Shown here in pieces: positions 11,719 to 22,832 of a stretch of DNA of 64,000 bases. Numbering within the stretch: the stretch's first letter is position 1; every line of letters begins with the position of its first letter. The notes beneath the pieces are model-generated. The model was not told the DNA's origin. It searched no databases and saw only the letters and a list, made by a program, of their open reading frames with translations. This DNA comes from Adenophora triphylla var. japonica (taxonomy: Eukaryota > Streptophyta > Magnoliopsida > Asterales > Campanulaceae). The position numbers and the translations under genes are program-made. The stretch lies in NCBI GenBank assembly GCA_022495995.1, contig JAFEMH010003614.1:186001-250000 (forward strand). The letters run 5' to 3'.

Positions 11719-12107
11719 ATTTTAAATAGAGTTGTACCTCAATCTATTTAAAGCCTAATTAACTACCAATTAGGTATAATGAAGAGCCACTTCCAAAACC
11801 CAAAAACACCATGGCTTACTTTAGAAATAGATTAGGGTTTGTTCTTTTTACTAATCCATTTTTATATGGATTAGTTAATTCATTCTAGGGTTTTTCCCCG
11901 ACCTCCCACTTCTTTGATTCCTCACCTCTCTATAGGTTATTCTCCAAATATTATGAAATTAAAGAGTCTCTATTCCTATTCGAAATGTTTTAACTAACCC
12001 TAATCTGTTTTGGGGGAGAAGGGGGGCAATATATGGGAAAAGTCAGTGAGGTACTAGGGTTAGTTCTTCGTAAGATGTTGATTAAGTATTCCCAAATCCA
12101 TTTCAAA

Positions 12108-12589
12108 TAATCAATCCACCCCAAGAGGATCCCAAAGTTCCATTTGAGTTTCTCCACCACCCCACCCCAATTATATGTGTGTGTACAAATATAAATGCAT
12201 ATATATGAATGTGATAAAAACTATACGTAAACGAAACTAAGAGTTTCCAGCATTTTCTAAATTTTTATCTATGACATTCCCTTATAAGTAAAGAAAATAT
12301 GAAACCTTGTTCCCCTTTAACACAAATATAGATAATAAAAAATTGCAATATTGCAAAGAGAAACATTTAAATCAGGAACCACTTTCACATATAAAAACCA
12401 TACAGTATACAAAAGCTACAAGGAAATGGAAGCAATTTGACAAAACTTACATTTTGAGCATACATGATTTCTCAGTCACCCCCTATAAAATTCGAACATC
12501 TTCAATTATCGCACCAAACATGAATCACACAAAACTGTTTATATACATATGATATACATATGATCGAATTTGCACAGAACCAGTTTAGG
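12108..12589. other. CACTA-1 interior, AT-rich
   Basis: No gene or repeat that I can name. A short plus-strand frame of 81 codons at 12307 has no recognisable features. Confidence 0.4.
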
Positions 12590-13127
12590 GATGTAAAGGC
12601 TCGGAACCTTACCTCAGTCAGTAACCGGCGACGGCGACGGCGAACGGCTGTGACACTAATGAGAGAGAGAGAGAGAGAAAGCGAGTGAGAGAGAGAAATC
12701 GGTGAGAGAGAGAAAGCAATTGAGAGAAGAAAGCGAGAGAGAGAGAGATTCCTTACCGGCAACGGCGAGAACGGCGAACGGCGAGGATCGGCGACGGCGT
12801 TGTTCAGAGGTAGCTAGGGTTCGGCGTTCGTTGATTTCGTTTGTTTGCGAATTGTAAATTACTGAGGCGTAAATGGGTATATATATAACTTAGTTACCGA
12901 CGGACGGGTCCGTCTGTATTACCGGTGGACATAGTCCGCCGGTAATACCGTCGGTAATACCGACGGAAATTAAAAATTACCGACGGACAAAACGAAATTT
13001 TAAAAATTTAAATTCCCGGTAAAATAAAATAAATTTCCGTCGGTAAATGAAAAGTTTCCGTCTGTATTACCGACGGACTTCGTCCGTCGGTAAAAGTCCG
13101 TCGGTAATGCCCCTGTTTCTAGTAGTG
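12590..13127 (-). promoter_or_regulatory. Right, promoter-side end of CACTA-1
   Basis: The stretch 12620-12800 contains CGGCGACGG/CGGCGAACGG repeats and a GAGA microsatellite. The stretch 12890-13127 contains the CCGTCGGTAAT subterminal repeats and the inverted terminal repeat. The remnant transposase reads leftward from here, so this is by inference its promoter and leader. The other CACTA element in the window has the same arrangement (GA-repeats at 23970-24140). Confidence 0.55.
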
Positions 13128-13916
13128 TCTCCATCACTCAATTCTTGTCTCTTCATGCCAAAAGGCCTAGTTTTCACTTTGTGCATTGAACTTGCCAAAT
13201 CATTCTTTCTCTCTCTGTTTGATCAGAAGTGTGCCCTTATGCTTTTGATAAGCAAGGCTGTCAATATCTTTCCCCCAACCCTTAATCCAGGCATTGAGCC
13301 CTATCTCTCACCCTTCATCTCTGTTGATCCCATTCTATTCAACTCTCCCAATGAAAACTCTCATTTCATGAAACTGATCTCTATTCCTGAGATCAAAGAG
13401 TTCAGAGCATCCATTGCTGTCAGCCAAAGCAGAGCTCATACTGTTATTGATCTTTCATCAAACTCTGACAGTGATGATGATGATGATGATGATGATCTTT
13501 CAAGCCCACATCAAGCCTCTCCCATTATCATTCCATCTTCTACCATTCCCAATCCTCCTCAACAATCCTTTTATATGTCCCCTATTCCTCAAGCCCCAGT
13601 ACATATGTCCCCTCTTCCTCAACCAGATCCATCCCTTGTGCCCAGGAAAAGCAAGAAAGCAAGGAACAAGAAGAAGCATCTGTGGGGCACAATGAGAATA
13701 AGAAATGATCAGATGCCTCTCACTAGAGCTCAACTGAAAGCAAAGGAAGATAAGTTTTTCAAGTATGATGAGAGGATGACTTGGGAATGGAACAATGAGT
13801 TCTATTTCAGAGGAGTTGAACCTGAAATGAGAAGAGAACTGGAGGAAGAAAGAAATGAGCTCCTTTCAGCAAGACAAGAAAGAGAAGAATTTTATGATCA
13901 ACTTGCTGATGACTGA
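13128..13916 (+). pseudogene. Envelope-like ORF, 3' part after the CACTA insertion
   Basis: The frame continues in phase with the 5' part, counting one copy of the TCT target duplication as a single codon, and runs to a stop at 13914-13916. It contains an Asp run (near 13475), Pro-rich segments with repeated MSPLPQ-like motifs, a basic patch (KSKKARNKKKH) and a Glu/Arg-rich C-terminus suggestive of a coiled coil. There are no internal stops, so the insertion is probably younger than most decay in this element. The role of the ORF in sireviruses is unknown. Confidence 0.75.
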
Positions 13917-14141
13917 ATTGTACTTTGTTAACATTTTTTTGTGGTTGAAACAATCTTTTGTTTGGTTTTGTGTTTGAATGGCTGTAATTTGTGAACTTTT
14001 CTCATTTTGAGATCAAATCCAAGTATTTCAAACTCATTCTGATTACTTGTGCATGATATGAATCCCTGACTTACTTCTTTCATTTATATTTCTATTATCA
14101 TTAAACTATGAAGACATGTTCTAAATAGATCTTCCTTTACC
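13917..14141 (+). other. 3' untranslated part of the Sirevirus-like element
   Basis: T-rich non-coding sequence between the envelope-like stop codon and the polypurine tract. Confidence 0.6.
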
Positions 14142-14155
14142 AAAAAGGGGGAAAT
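14142..14155 (+). promoter_or_regulatory. Polypurine tract
   Basis: AAAAAGGGGGAAAT directly precedes TGTTAGGACC, the start of the 3' LTR. This is the expected plus-strand primer site of copia elements. Confidence 0.85.
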
Positions 14156-15382
14156 TGTTAGGACCTAACTTTGATCAATGTCTCATTTAGTTGGTTTTGA
14201 TAAAGGAATATATATATAGAACAGGGTTTATATCAAAAGAGGAAATCTGTTATATTCATCTTTCAGTTTATCTGACAGCTATGAGTATGACAGTTATGAT
14301 TCTATCTTATACATTGGTTACATTCAATCAATAAACATGAATCATATTCCCTATCTTAACTATCAAGATCATCAAGTGCATCTGAGTCCTTATTAGAGAA
14401 CATCTCTCATAGCTAAGCCTTGTATGATCTGACAGCTATGACTTCATTCCTCTGATAGCCATCACTTTGTCTCAATCTCTTCTACAACAATCTCAACCAA
14501 AGTGGAACCTGGATCTTCACAGCTGTCAAGTTCACCATTGAAGAACAATGAAGACCACTGAAGACCTTCTGGAAGCTCTCAGTTCAAGCCACAGCTCAAG
14601 CCAGCTCATGAAGACCTGCAAGTGGACATGTGGGGCAAAGACCAGTCAAGGCTCATTAATGTAGCTGCAACAGTCATATTCCAACGGCTACATTGAAGGG
14701 TATAAATAGAGGAGTTCATCCTCTACACAAACCACTCTTGAAAAATACTCTTTTTCACAGTCCAAAACCTTTCCCTTACACCCACACACACCTCCTGTAA
14801 TCCACACACACACTCATCAATCCCTACCCTTTAAACCCTGTTCCAAACCAAAACCCTTACCCCAAAACCTCTACTTCAACAACAAACAACCCTAGTGTGT
14901 TAATTCACAAATTCCAAAATCCTAAGACTGTACTTTAGGTGTAGAATTAGTTTGTAAATACTCAAGACTGTACTTTGAGTGTATTATTTGTTTTGTAAAA
15001 TCTTGAGACTGTACTTCAAGTTGTAAAAACACTTAAGACTGTACTTTAAGTGTATCCCTAGTTGACTGTACTAATTAGGAAGAGGAAGTTCAAGGAACTT
15101 GCCTAAATCAATCATTTGTAATTTTTGTTGATTAAAGATTATAATAAAATTGATCTCACTTGTCAAGATTGACAGTGGGGGTGGATGTAGGAGGAGTGAA
15201 CTCTGAACCACTTTAAATTCTCTGTGTTATTACATTTCTGCAATCACACTCACACACTTGCATTATTTCTTTGTGTTCTTTGTCCTATCCTTACTTCAAG
15301 CTTCTCTTATTCCGCTGCATAATTCAACAATCATCTGACAGCTAAGCCAAACCATAGCTGTCTGATCATCTGTATATCAACA
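14156..15382 (+). repeat. 3' LTR of the Sirevirus-like copia element
   Basis: Starts TGTTAGGACCTAAC after the polypurine tract and probably ends ...TATATCAACA at 15382; an alternative end is ATTCAACA at about 15337. A TATA box (TATAAATAGAG) is at 14701. Four imperfect repeats containing AAGACTGTACTTTAAGTG follow at 14925-15055, each a small palindrome. The motif CTGACAGCTATGA recurs in U3. The 5' LTR is outside the window, so the boundary cannot be confirmed by LTR comparison. Confidence 0.75.
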
Positions 15383-16039
15383 AAGGGCCTTACAAATATA
15401 TACATAAAAAAACAAGGAACCTTTGAATACAACAACAAGAAGGAACCTTTGAATCTCAAGTGATTCAAAGCAACCCAATTTTCTTTCTATGACTATACGG
15501 GAAATTGGGGTTCCAATCCCAGTCAAACCACCATTTGTTGTTGCCACAGTATATTCTTATTTTCCTCCCCCTTATGTTCATCATCTCACTGCTTTTTTTT
15601 TTTTTAAATTTTAGATTGAGTTAAGACAATTGGTGTCCTAATTAGATGATTATGTATAATCATTGTCATTTGATAGCTCAAGTACATGAAAAAGACATTT
15701 CAATTTTTATATTATGGCTAGCAGAGTTGCTTTATCCGAATGATTTTATGCGGTCTCCGCTTGTTTGATAGGTGAAAATTAACCTTTCTTTTAATCATTC
15801 TAGTAGCAAATTTGAAAGGTGATGTTGGGAATATGCCACAGGTTAAGACATACTCCCTCCGCCCCATTACAAAAGACAAAAAATGAGTTTTGCACAAAAA
15901 TTAAGGAAAGTATATATTTATGTGTTGTTGTTGTTGTTGTATTCAAAGTCAATTTTCTATGACTCAGATGCATGGCATATTTTTAGTAAGATTCCACCCA
16001 ATTTTCTACGCAAAAACCAAGCCTAAATCATGAAAAATT
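15383..16039. other. Intergenic; one-ended Stowaway-like fragment
   Basis: CTCCCTCCGCCCC at 15853 resembles a Stowaway MITE end, but no matching inverted end was found nearby. A GTT microsatellite lies at 15923-15940. No gene. Confidence 0.4.
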
Positions 16040-16056
16040 ACTCACATAACTATCAG

Positions 16057-17242
16057 CTACCTTATGAAGCTCAAACTCCACATTACCCTCAAGTATGTAT
16101 CTGTTTTTGGTGTCAATGAAGCCCTAATCGGATCCACTACTCTCGACCCTAAGCTAAAAGCATTTTCTGAAGCCACAATTCTACATGGAACAACAAATAC
16201 ATCCTTGGCTAGCTTGGACAAAATAGGAAATGTGGATTCATTGCCCTTCCACCATTTGCCAATGTCAAAAGACTTGCAAAGAAGAATTACACATCTGTTC
16301 GATAAATACTGATCAACCTCATTATGGATGCGTTGAGTATTTTGATACATCATTTCACTAGCAATCTCCTTACTAACATTATCAAGATCCTCAAAGTTTT
16401 CCTCATCCACAATCATATCTTCTTGATCATGTTGTTGAACATGCTCCATGCTCTCATTGCTTTTGTATTCATTATACATCTTCATCAATATTTTTCTCAA
16501 ATCTTCTTCAATTGATTCAATTATAGCCATACATGCATTAATTTTCCTCATCGCCATTATAGACCTATTAAGTTTGTATCTAGGGTCAAGCACATTTGCT
16601 ATCATGATGATTTTATTAGTAGACTCAAAACTTCTTCAATACTTGTCAAATTTAGCCTTCATTGATGTTGCAGCTCTACTCATGAACGAATCTTCTGAAA
16701 TAAGTGCTTTCTTAATATCAAACAACAAAGTAATCATCTCCACAAACAACAAATTGGAAGTACTCGTTTTTCAAGCACTAAGCTTTAAGGTGGCAAAAGA
16801 TAAAACTTCTTAAAAAACACAAAATGCCTCGGCATTCCTCCAATCATCATAAGCTCGGAGGTCCAACTTTTTCGTAAAATAGCTCTTGAACGCCTCATCC
16901 TCTTCGGCCATTCTATTAAATGTCACCATACTTCAATCCAGCTTCAAGCATAAGATATGTGTTGTTCCATCTAGTTACCACATCTAACGGGACATTAGCA
17001 TTTGACATGGCTTGCTCAAGAACTGCAAACTCCCTAAACTTTTCAAGCCTTTGTGGTGAGCTCCTCACATATTTAACACAGGTGCATATGCCAGCAATCC
17101 CAACTCCCTTAAACCGTCGTTCACAATTGAATTGATTATGTGACAAGTACATCTCAAATGCAGAAGGAGGAATTGATTGAGAAGAAGAAATCGATGGAGC
17201 TGAGCTCAAATCACCTATATTTTGGGAGTTGAGAGGTTCCAT
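16057..17242 (-). pseudogene. hAT (RICESLEEPER-type) transposase remnant
   Basis: The minus frame 17242-16916 has a Ser-rich start (MEPLNSQNIGDLSS) and then the hAT core segment YVRSSPQRLEKF...LDVVTRWNNTYLMLEAG. The region 16915-16610 continues in broken frames. The frame 16605-16057 carries the C-terminal part ANVLDPRYKL and the dimerisation domain (KWWKGNESTFPILSKLAKD, then SLGSRVVDPIRASLTPKT). The BED zinc finger and much of the middle expected between the Ser-rich start and the core are missing. Such proteins cut and paste hAT elements; this copy is inactive. Confidence 0.85.
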
Positions 17243-17954
17243 ATCCTATTTAAAATATGACAAAACAATGTGTTAATGCTTTTACTCAACATGAATGATA
17301 AATAAGTAATAAACAATAAGCTAAAACAAAAGATTGCATACAGATACCAACAGCTAATTAAGGACAACATCGGATCAACAGTCAACAAAATCAAATCAAT
17401 AAGAACATATCCAACTCAATCTCAATTCTTGTTTTTTCACAAAATAAACAAAAGGAATAAAAAAATGCAAATATAGTACCCCAACAATAGGGCTTGTTTG
17501 ATTTTCATACATAAACTAGTTTTCGTTGCAATCACAGTACCTCATCTATTTTGGATGCTCGTTTAAGGTAGCTAGGGCTAACGACATCCATTTTTTTAGT
17601 TAAATTGACATGTGCAATGCATGTACCCCATTTTTTAAGGGTAAAATGAAAATCATTGCATTTGAAACAACATAATTACTAAAGGTTTTAATTGTAAATT
17701 AATAAAGTAAAAGGTCACTACAAGAAAACTGACCTTTTGCGACGGCCAAAAGCCGTCGCGTAAACCCTTATAGCCGTCGCGAAAGGCTAATGCGACGGGA
17801 AAAACCGTCGCAATGGCAATCGCGTAAAGCCTTGTCGCGAAAAGATAAGGTGACTGAAAAAAGCCGTCGCCTTTGTCAATTATTTTTCGCGATTGCTTTT
17901 TCCATCGCGTAAGAGTTTTTTTTTTAATTTTTTTTATTTAATTATTTTAATTAC

Positions 17955-18185
17955 ATTTGCAATCGCCTTAGCTCAGCAAAGGAGACGGCAAATGCAATCG
18001 CCTTAGGTTTTAAAGAAGGAGACGGCAAATGCAATCGGCTTAGGTTTTGAAAAAGGAGACGGCAAATGCAATCGCCTTAGGTTTTGAAAAGGAGACGGCA
18101 AATGCAATCGCCTTAGGTTTTGAAAAAGAGACGGCAAATGCAATCGCCTTAGGCTTGAAAAGGAGACGGCAAATGCAATCGCAAA
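17955..18185. repeat. Minisatellite in CACTA-2 subterminal region
   Basis: About six imperfect units of 36-41 bases, each containing GGAGACGGCAAATGCAATCG and a CCTTAGGTTTTGAAAA-like segment. The minus-strand frame through it is a repeat artefact. Confidence 0.85.
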
Positions 18186-18320
18186 TATCAATGTAAAAAC
18201 AATATAAGACAGATTTTGCAATCGCGTAAGCTCACTGCTTATTTATATAAAATATTTTTCTCCCAAAAATAATGATGATTAATATTCAAAACAATACTAT
18301 TAATTGATACATAAATAATA

Positions 18321-18630
18321 CTCCCTCCGTCCCAATCTAAATGTCCAAACATTCCATTTTGGGCGTCCCATTTAAAATGTCCCATTTCCAAAAAAGGAAT
18401 GTTTTTTTCACTATTCCACCCACTCATTCTCTCTCCTACTTTACTTTTACACTCACAACATTCTCTCTCCTTACTATTCCTCCCACTCATTCTCTCTCCT
18501 ATTTAATTTTTCATACTCACAACATTTAAACTTTTTCTCTTTCCTACCTCACTTTTTCTCTTTCCTACCTCACTTTCCTTAATTCTCGCGCCGAACCCAT
18601 TTTTGGACATTTAGATTGGGACGGAGGGAG
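18321..18630. mobile_element. Stowaway-type MITE, 310 bp
   Basis: Inverted ends CTCCCTCCGTCCCAATCTAA and TTAGATTGGGACGGAGGGAG, flanked by TA on both sides. The interior carries the CACTCATTCTCTCTCCTA motif shared with other MITEs in this window. Non-coding. Confidence 0.93.
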
Positions 18631-18826
18631 TAATAACTAGTACATATATTATATTTTCAAAAGCATACATCAAGGTTTAAAATTGTTCAAAAGAGTGACA
18701 TCCACATCCACCATCATAAACTAAAAAAAAATGGACATTCTCCATCACATAATCCGATTAACAGAAATCAACAGTTATCTTCCTAATATAATACCACTAG
18801 AGACCAAAATATTTTAATATACCGTA

Positions 18827-19366
18827 CTAGACTTCATCATCACCTATGTGCTCATCACCCATGTGTTCATCACCCATATCATCATCAACAAGATTTGCTG
18901 AACTACCATAGGGAGTATTAGACCCATCATCAGATGTAGGAGCTCCTAGAATAAAACTGGGAGGCCGAGGAGGAGGGGGATTTCCATTCTTCTCGGCACA
19001 AGCTTCCATATACTGATACAATGACTGAATGTAAGCATTTCTTTCGGAATCCTTCTTTGATTTTTCAGCCAATTTTTCCGTATTTTCATCTAGAGCTTCT
19101 TTCAGCCTTTTCACCTCTCGAGTAGACCGTTGGAATGCTACTTGTTCGGCAAAATCCATTGAAGACACTTGACCAGACCTTTTACTCCATTTTTCACCGG
19201 GCCTTCCAATAAGCCTACCCTTTTGTACACCTCCAACAACCTCTTCATATATCCTCAAGTCAGGATCCTGAACCCCATTCACAGGTATAGTAGGCTCTAA
19301 CCCATTTGCTTCACGCAATTTATTTGCTAAGTTTCCTGAAAAATGAAAAAATAATTGAATTACCAA
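18827..19366 (-). pseudogene. Second CACTA gene (Ptta/En/Spm-type), C-terminal fragment
   Basis: The 179-residue frame contains DPDLRIYEEVVGGVQKGRLI, a Lys/Glu-rich coiled-coil-like stretch (FQRSTREVKRLKEALDENTE), a Pro cluster and an acidic Met-Gly-Asp-Glu-His tail. This arrangement fits the Ptta/En/Spm plant transposase family that accompanies TNP2 in CACTA elements and binds subterminal repeats. The N-terminal part is missing or lies in unrecognised exons. It is downstream of TNP2 on the same strand, the usual CACTA order. Confidence 0.6.
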
Positions 19367-20160
19367 AATATAGATTATAATGCAAAAGAGAGAATCTAGA
19401 GACCAAAATATTATGCCAACATCTTCGCAGGTATAGTAGGCTCTAACCCATTTGCTTCACTCAGATGTGAGTCACATGACTTTCAGCACAACCAAAACTG
19501 TTTTATAAAATATGAACCATCGTGAGCTTATACAGGAAAGTTTCGCATTTAAAGGTAATCAGGGTTACGACTCAATAATAAGCAGAGAAACACTCTTTCA
19601 AACTTCCAATTCTACAATAAAACTGATTGTCCAGTCAGAGGCAACCGTTTCAGACCATCAGTATGCATAAGTGTTGCCCATGGCCTGGCCTAATAGAGCA
19701 ACACTTCTGTGTACATTGTCGAACAATATTTCTTCTTTCTAGAACCTTTTTTAAATCCACTGGAAATGGCTCTGACTGTTTTCCAACGTTAATTAGCCGT
19801 GGACCCTTGTGGATTTATAGAGAAGAATACTCTTTTTGTAAGAGAGATTTACACTAAAAGGGGGGAAAGGAGGATTGAATATACACCATCTAGAAGATCA
19901 GACACACAATGAACTACGAATGCTAGCATTTAAGAACTTAATATATGTGAAACATAACTAAGCTTAAAAAATAGTAAGTACAAATATATAGGTCACAAAA
20001 ATATTTCTAGAAATTTTTAGAATATAACCAGCAAGTTCACTATGACCATACTAGTTTATTAATCTACAACCATGAAAAAATAATTGAATTACCAAAATAT
20101 AGATTATAATGCAAAAGAGAGAATCTAGAGACCAAAATATTATGCCAACATCTTCGCATA
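19284..20160 (+). repeat. Internal duplications in CACTA-2
   Basis: A segment of about 90 bases (GAATTACCAAAATATAGATT ... CCAACATCTTCGCA) occurs at 19350-19430 and again at 20085-20158. A 30-base segment containing GGTATAGTAGGCTCTAACCC occurs at 19284 and 19430. The DNA between has no recognisable gene. The second copy ends exactly where the receptor-like sequence begins. Confidence 0.75.
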
Positions 20161-20161
20161 A

Positions 20162-20577
20162 TATTGTGACAAGTACATGGTTGCTGGCCCTATATACCGT
20201 ACTGATGGCTTTGCATTTGTAAGTACTCCCTCAGTCCCTAATTAAATCAGTGTCCATTTTCTGTATTGACTTCATATAATTTTCAAGAAACATATTCTAT
20301 AACAGGTTCTACCTAAAGCATCACCTCTAGTTGCTGGTGTCTCTCGGGCTGCAATTAACATAACAGGTTTTCTTGCAGGTTATTTTCTTTACTAATGGTA
20401 GTTCTTTTACCAAAATATTTATCTGATTTGTCAGCATAATCTTCTACTGATAACCAATAAATTTCTTTCTTCTGCACAATGGAAAACATACAGATTTTTG
20501 ATGGAGCTGTGGGGGACGTTACAATCACAGCAAACAGATCAACGTATGTGGATTTCACAATCCCATACGCAGATAGG
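20162..20577 (+). pseudogene. Captured glutamate-receptor-like (GLR) exon fragments
   Basis: There are three fragments on the plus strand. 20162-20218 reads YCDKYMVAGPIYRTDGFAF and is followed by a GTAAGT donor. 20306-20368, after an AACAG acceptor, reads PKASPLVAGVSRAAINITG. 20494-20577, after ACATACAG, contains [17 protein letters not shown]. All three match the ligand-binding region of plant GLR channels by family knowledge. In a real GLR the third piece lies upstream of the first two, so the order here is rearranged. There is no membrane domain and no complete ORF. The last piece abuts the truncated transposase. Confidence 0.8.
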
Positions 20578-20579
20578 TA

Positions 20580-22832
20580 GGTGCTCCATTGAATCAAAGA
20601 AAGAAGGCGGGAAAATCATCTCAAGCTTGCATAATGTTTCAATATTCCCAATTCAAGCTTCTCTAACTCCTCTACTTTATATACCTTTGAGCATATATCC
20701 CTGAAAAATTGGCACAATGCATTTAGAGGTTCCCAAATATCCTTGGGCAAGAATTCACGAAAGGCTATTGGCATGAATCTCTCCATTAAAATATGGCAAT
20801 CATGTGTCTTAAGCCCGGATATCTTGCCCTCTTTTGGGTTAACGCATCGAGAAATGTTTCCAGAAAACCCGTCCGGAACTTTTAGCAACTGTAACCACTC
20901 ATACACTTGCTTAGTCTGCTCATTTGTCAAAGTGTACTTGGCTTTTGGAAGTATCGGAGTTTTATTGTGCCTCTCTATTGGATGTAATGCAACTCTTATA
21001 CCAAGAATTTTCAAATCTTTGCGGGATTTTAAATTATCTTTGGTTTTCCCCTTCACATTCATGACAGTATAAAAAACATTATCAAAAACGTTCTTCTCAA
21101 TATGCATCAAGTCTAAGTTATGTCGAATCAAAAGCTTGCTCCAATATGGCAACCGGTAGAAAATACTTTTTTTAGTCCAATTATGCTCAACCCCAAACCC
21201 AAGAGTTTTTTCATCACTATTCTTCCCTTTTCCCAAAGTAATCGAATCAAATTTACTCACGCAAGCCAAAATTTCATCGCCACTTTGCCTTTGAGGAGCC
21301 ATCTTTCGCTCTGTCTTATTGTTAAACTTTTGTTTATCTAGTCGCCATCTATGTTCAGCACTTAACCATCGACGATGACACCCAAAGTAGCATGGCTTTC
21401 TACCTTCTGTAAGGTTAAAAGCTACAGTGGTGTCTAGACAACAAGGGCATGAATTCTTCCCGTGTGTACTCCACCCAGATAACATACCATATGCAGGGAA
21501 GTCACTAACAGTCACATCGTAGCAAAATTTCAAAGTAAAGTTTTGTTTTAGTGAAATGTCATAACTTTCAATCCCAACATCCCATAATGTTTTTAACTAA
21601 TCTATTAATGGCTCTAAATAGACATCAAGTTCCCTGCCAGGGCCCTTAGGTCCTGGAATGACCAAAGGCATAAACATGTATTCTGGCTTCATACACATCC
21701 ACGGTGGGAGATTATAGGGAACAATGAATACGGGCCATATGGAATGTGGCTTACTTGAATGCCCAAATGGATTAAAACCATCCCTAGCCAAACCAAGTCT
21801 AATATTTCGAGCATCTGCAGCAAAGGAGGGATACTTTTGATCAAAATACTTCCACGCCTCACCATCTGCTGGATGCCTAAGCTCACCCTCAACATTCATA
21901 CGCTTTACACCATGCCACCTCATATGTGTTGTTGTCTTTGATGACAAGTAAAGTCTTTGAAGCCTAGGAATAAGTGGGAAATAACGTAAGACCTTTCTTG
22001 GAATAGGCTTACGTTTTTCCTTTATGGTTATATCAAATATTTTGTACCTAGACTCACCACACACAGGACATTCTTTCAAGTCTTTATTATTTCTCCAAAA
22101 CAAGATACAGTCATTCTCGCATGCATGTATTTTCTCACAAGGAAGACCGAGACCCTTCATCATTGCCTTACACTTATAATAAGAATCAGGCAACTTGTTG
22201 TCATCCGACAGCATTCTTTTTATAAACAAAAGTATTTGGTCAACACCTTTATTGGGTATGTCATACTATGACTTAAAGTGCAAAATCTGACTTATAGCAC
22301 TCAACCTGGTATCAGACTTGCAACCCTTCCACAATGGTTCATTTGCAGAATCAAACAAGTCATAAAACATTTTTGATTTAGCATTAGGATGTTCATTAGA
22401 TGGCTCATAATTAGGACCCGCAGCTTCCGTTAACATTTCATTAACCCAATTGTCATAATTCCCCTCATCTTCAATATCAATATCCATCTCAATGTTAGAT
22501 TCCCCGTGTCTACTCCATATTTTATAATCAGCAACAAACCCATTTAAAAGTAGACACATATGTACACATTCTCGTGTTTTGTAGCAACTAAAATCACATT
22601 TAGATGATGGACATCGAATCATGCCATCCTCTACGCACTCGTGGTGGGAAAATGCAAAGTCAAGAAACTCTTCAACCCCCTTAATAAATATAGCACGTTT
22701 CGACTTATCATTCACATTTACATACATCCAATCTCGATGAGACATTATTCCTGAAAAATGAAGTTTAAGAACACAAAAAATGTGTATCAAAATGACAGCA
22801 ACACAACAAGTATTGAGTTGTAAAAGAGCCAA
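20580..22832 (-). pseudogene. CACTA-2 TNP2-type transposase, nonsense-broken
   Basis: One reading frame runs from 22832 to 20616 with only two internal amber stops (near 22265 and 21596). Domains in order: transposase-associated N-terminus (start probably MSHRDWMYVN at about 22745; SKCDFSCYKTRECVHMC), TNP2 Cys segment (CPVCGESRYKIFD), TNP2 core (WRNNKDLKECPVCG, PPWMCMKPEYMFMPLVIPGP, YGMLSGWSTHGKNSCPCC, IRHNLDLMHIEKNVFDNV) and further conserved text to KVEELEKLELGILKHYA. A frameshift near 20620 is followed by an [14 protein letters not shown] segment, after which the gene is cut and replaced by captured DNA. It is inactive as it stands. Confidence 0.88.

Larger units (their letters stand above)
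9970..12107 (+). repeat. Tandem duplication of 1.07 kb
   Basis: Copy 1 (about 9970-11040) and copy 2 (about 11046-12107) both begin AACCATATATGTCTAGTA and end CCCAAATCCATTTCA. They differ by scattered substitutions and small indels. Each contains one long hairpin. No coding frame of note is present. Confidence 0.9.
5542..13127. mobile_element. CACTA (En/Spm-type) transposon 1, 7,586 bp
   Basis: The left end CACTACTAGAAA and right end TTTCTAGTAGTG are inverted repeats. The 3-bp target duplication TCT is at 5539-5541 and 13128-13130, the CACTA signature. Both ends carry many copies of a CCGTCGGTAAT/CCGACGGA subterminal motif. Inside are a deleted minus-strand TNP2 transposase, two kinds of long hairpin, a GA-rich minisatellite, a TTA microsatellite and a 1.07-kb tandem duplication. 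Because the transposase is on the minus strand, the right end is its promoter end. It is non-autonomous. Confidence 0.93.
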
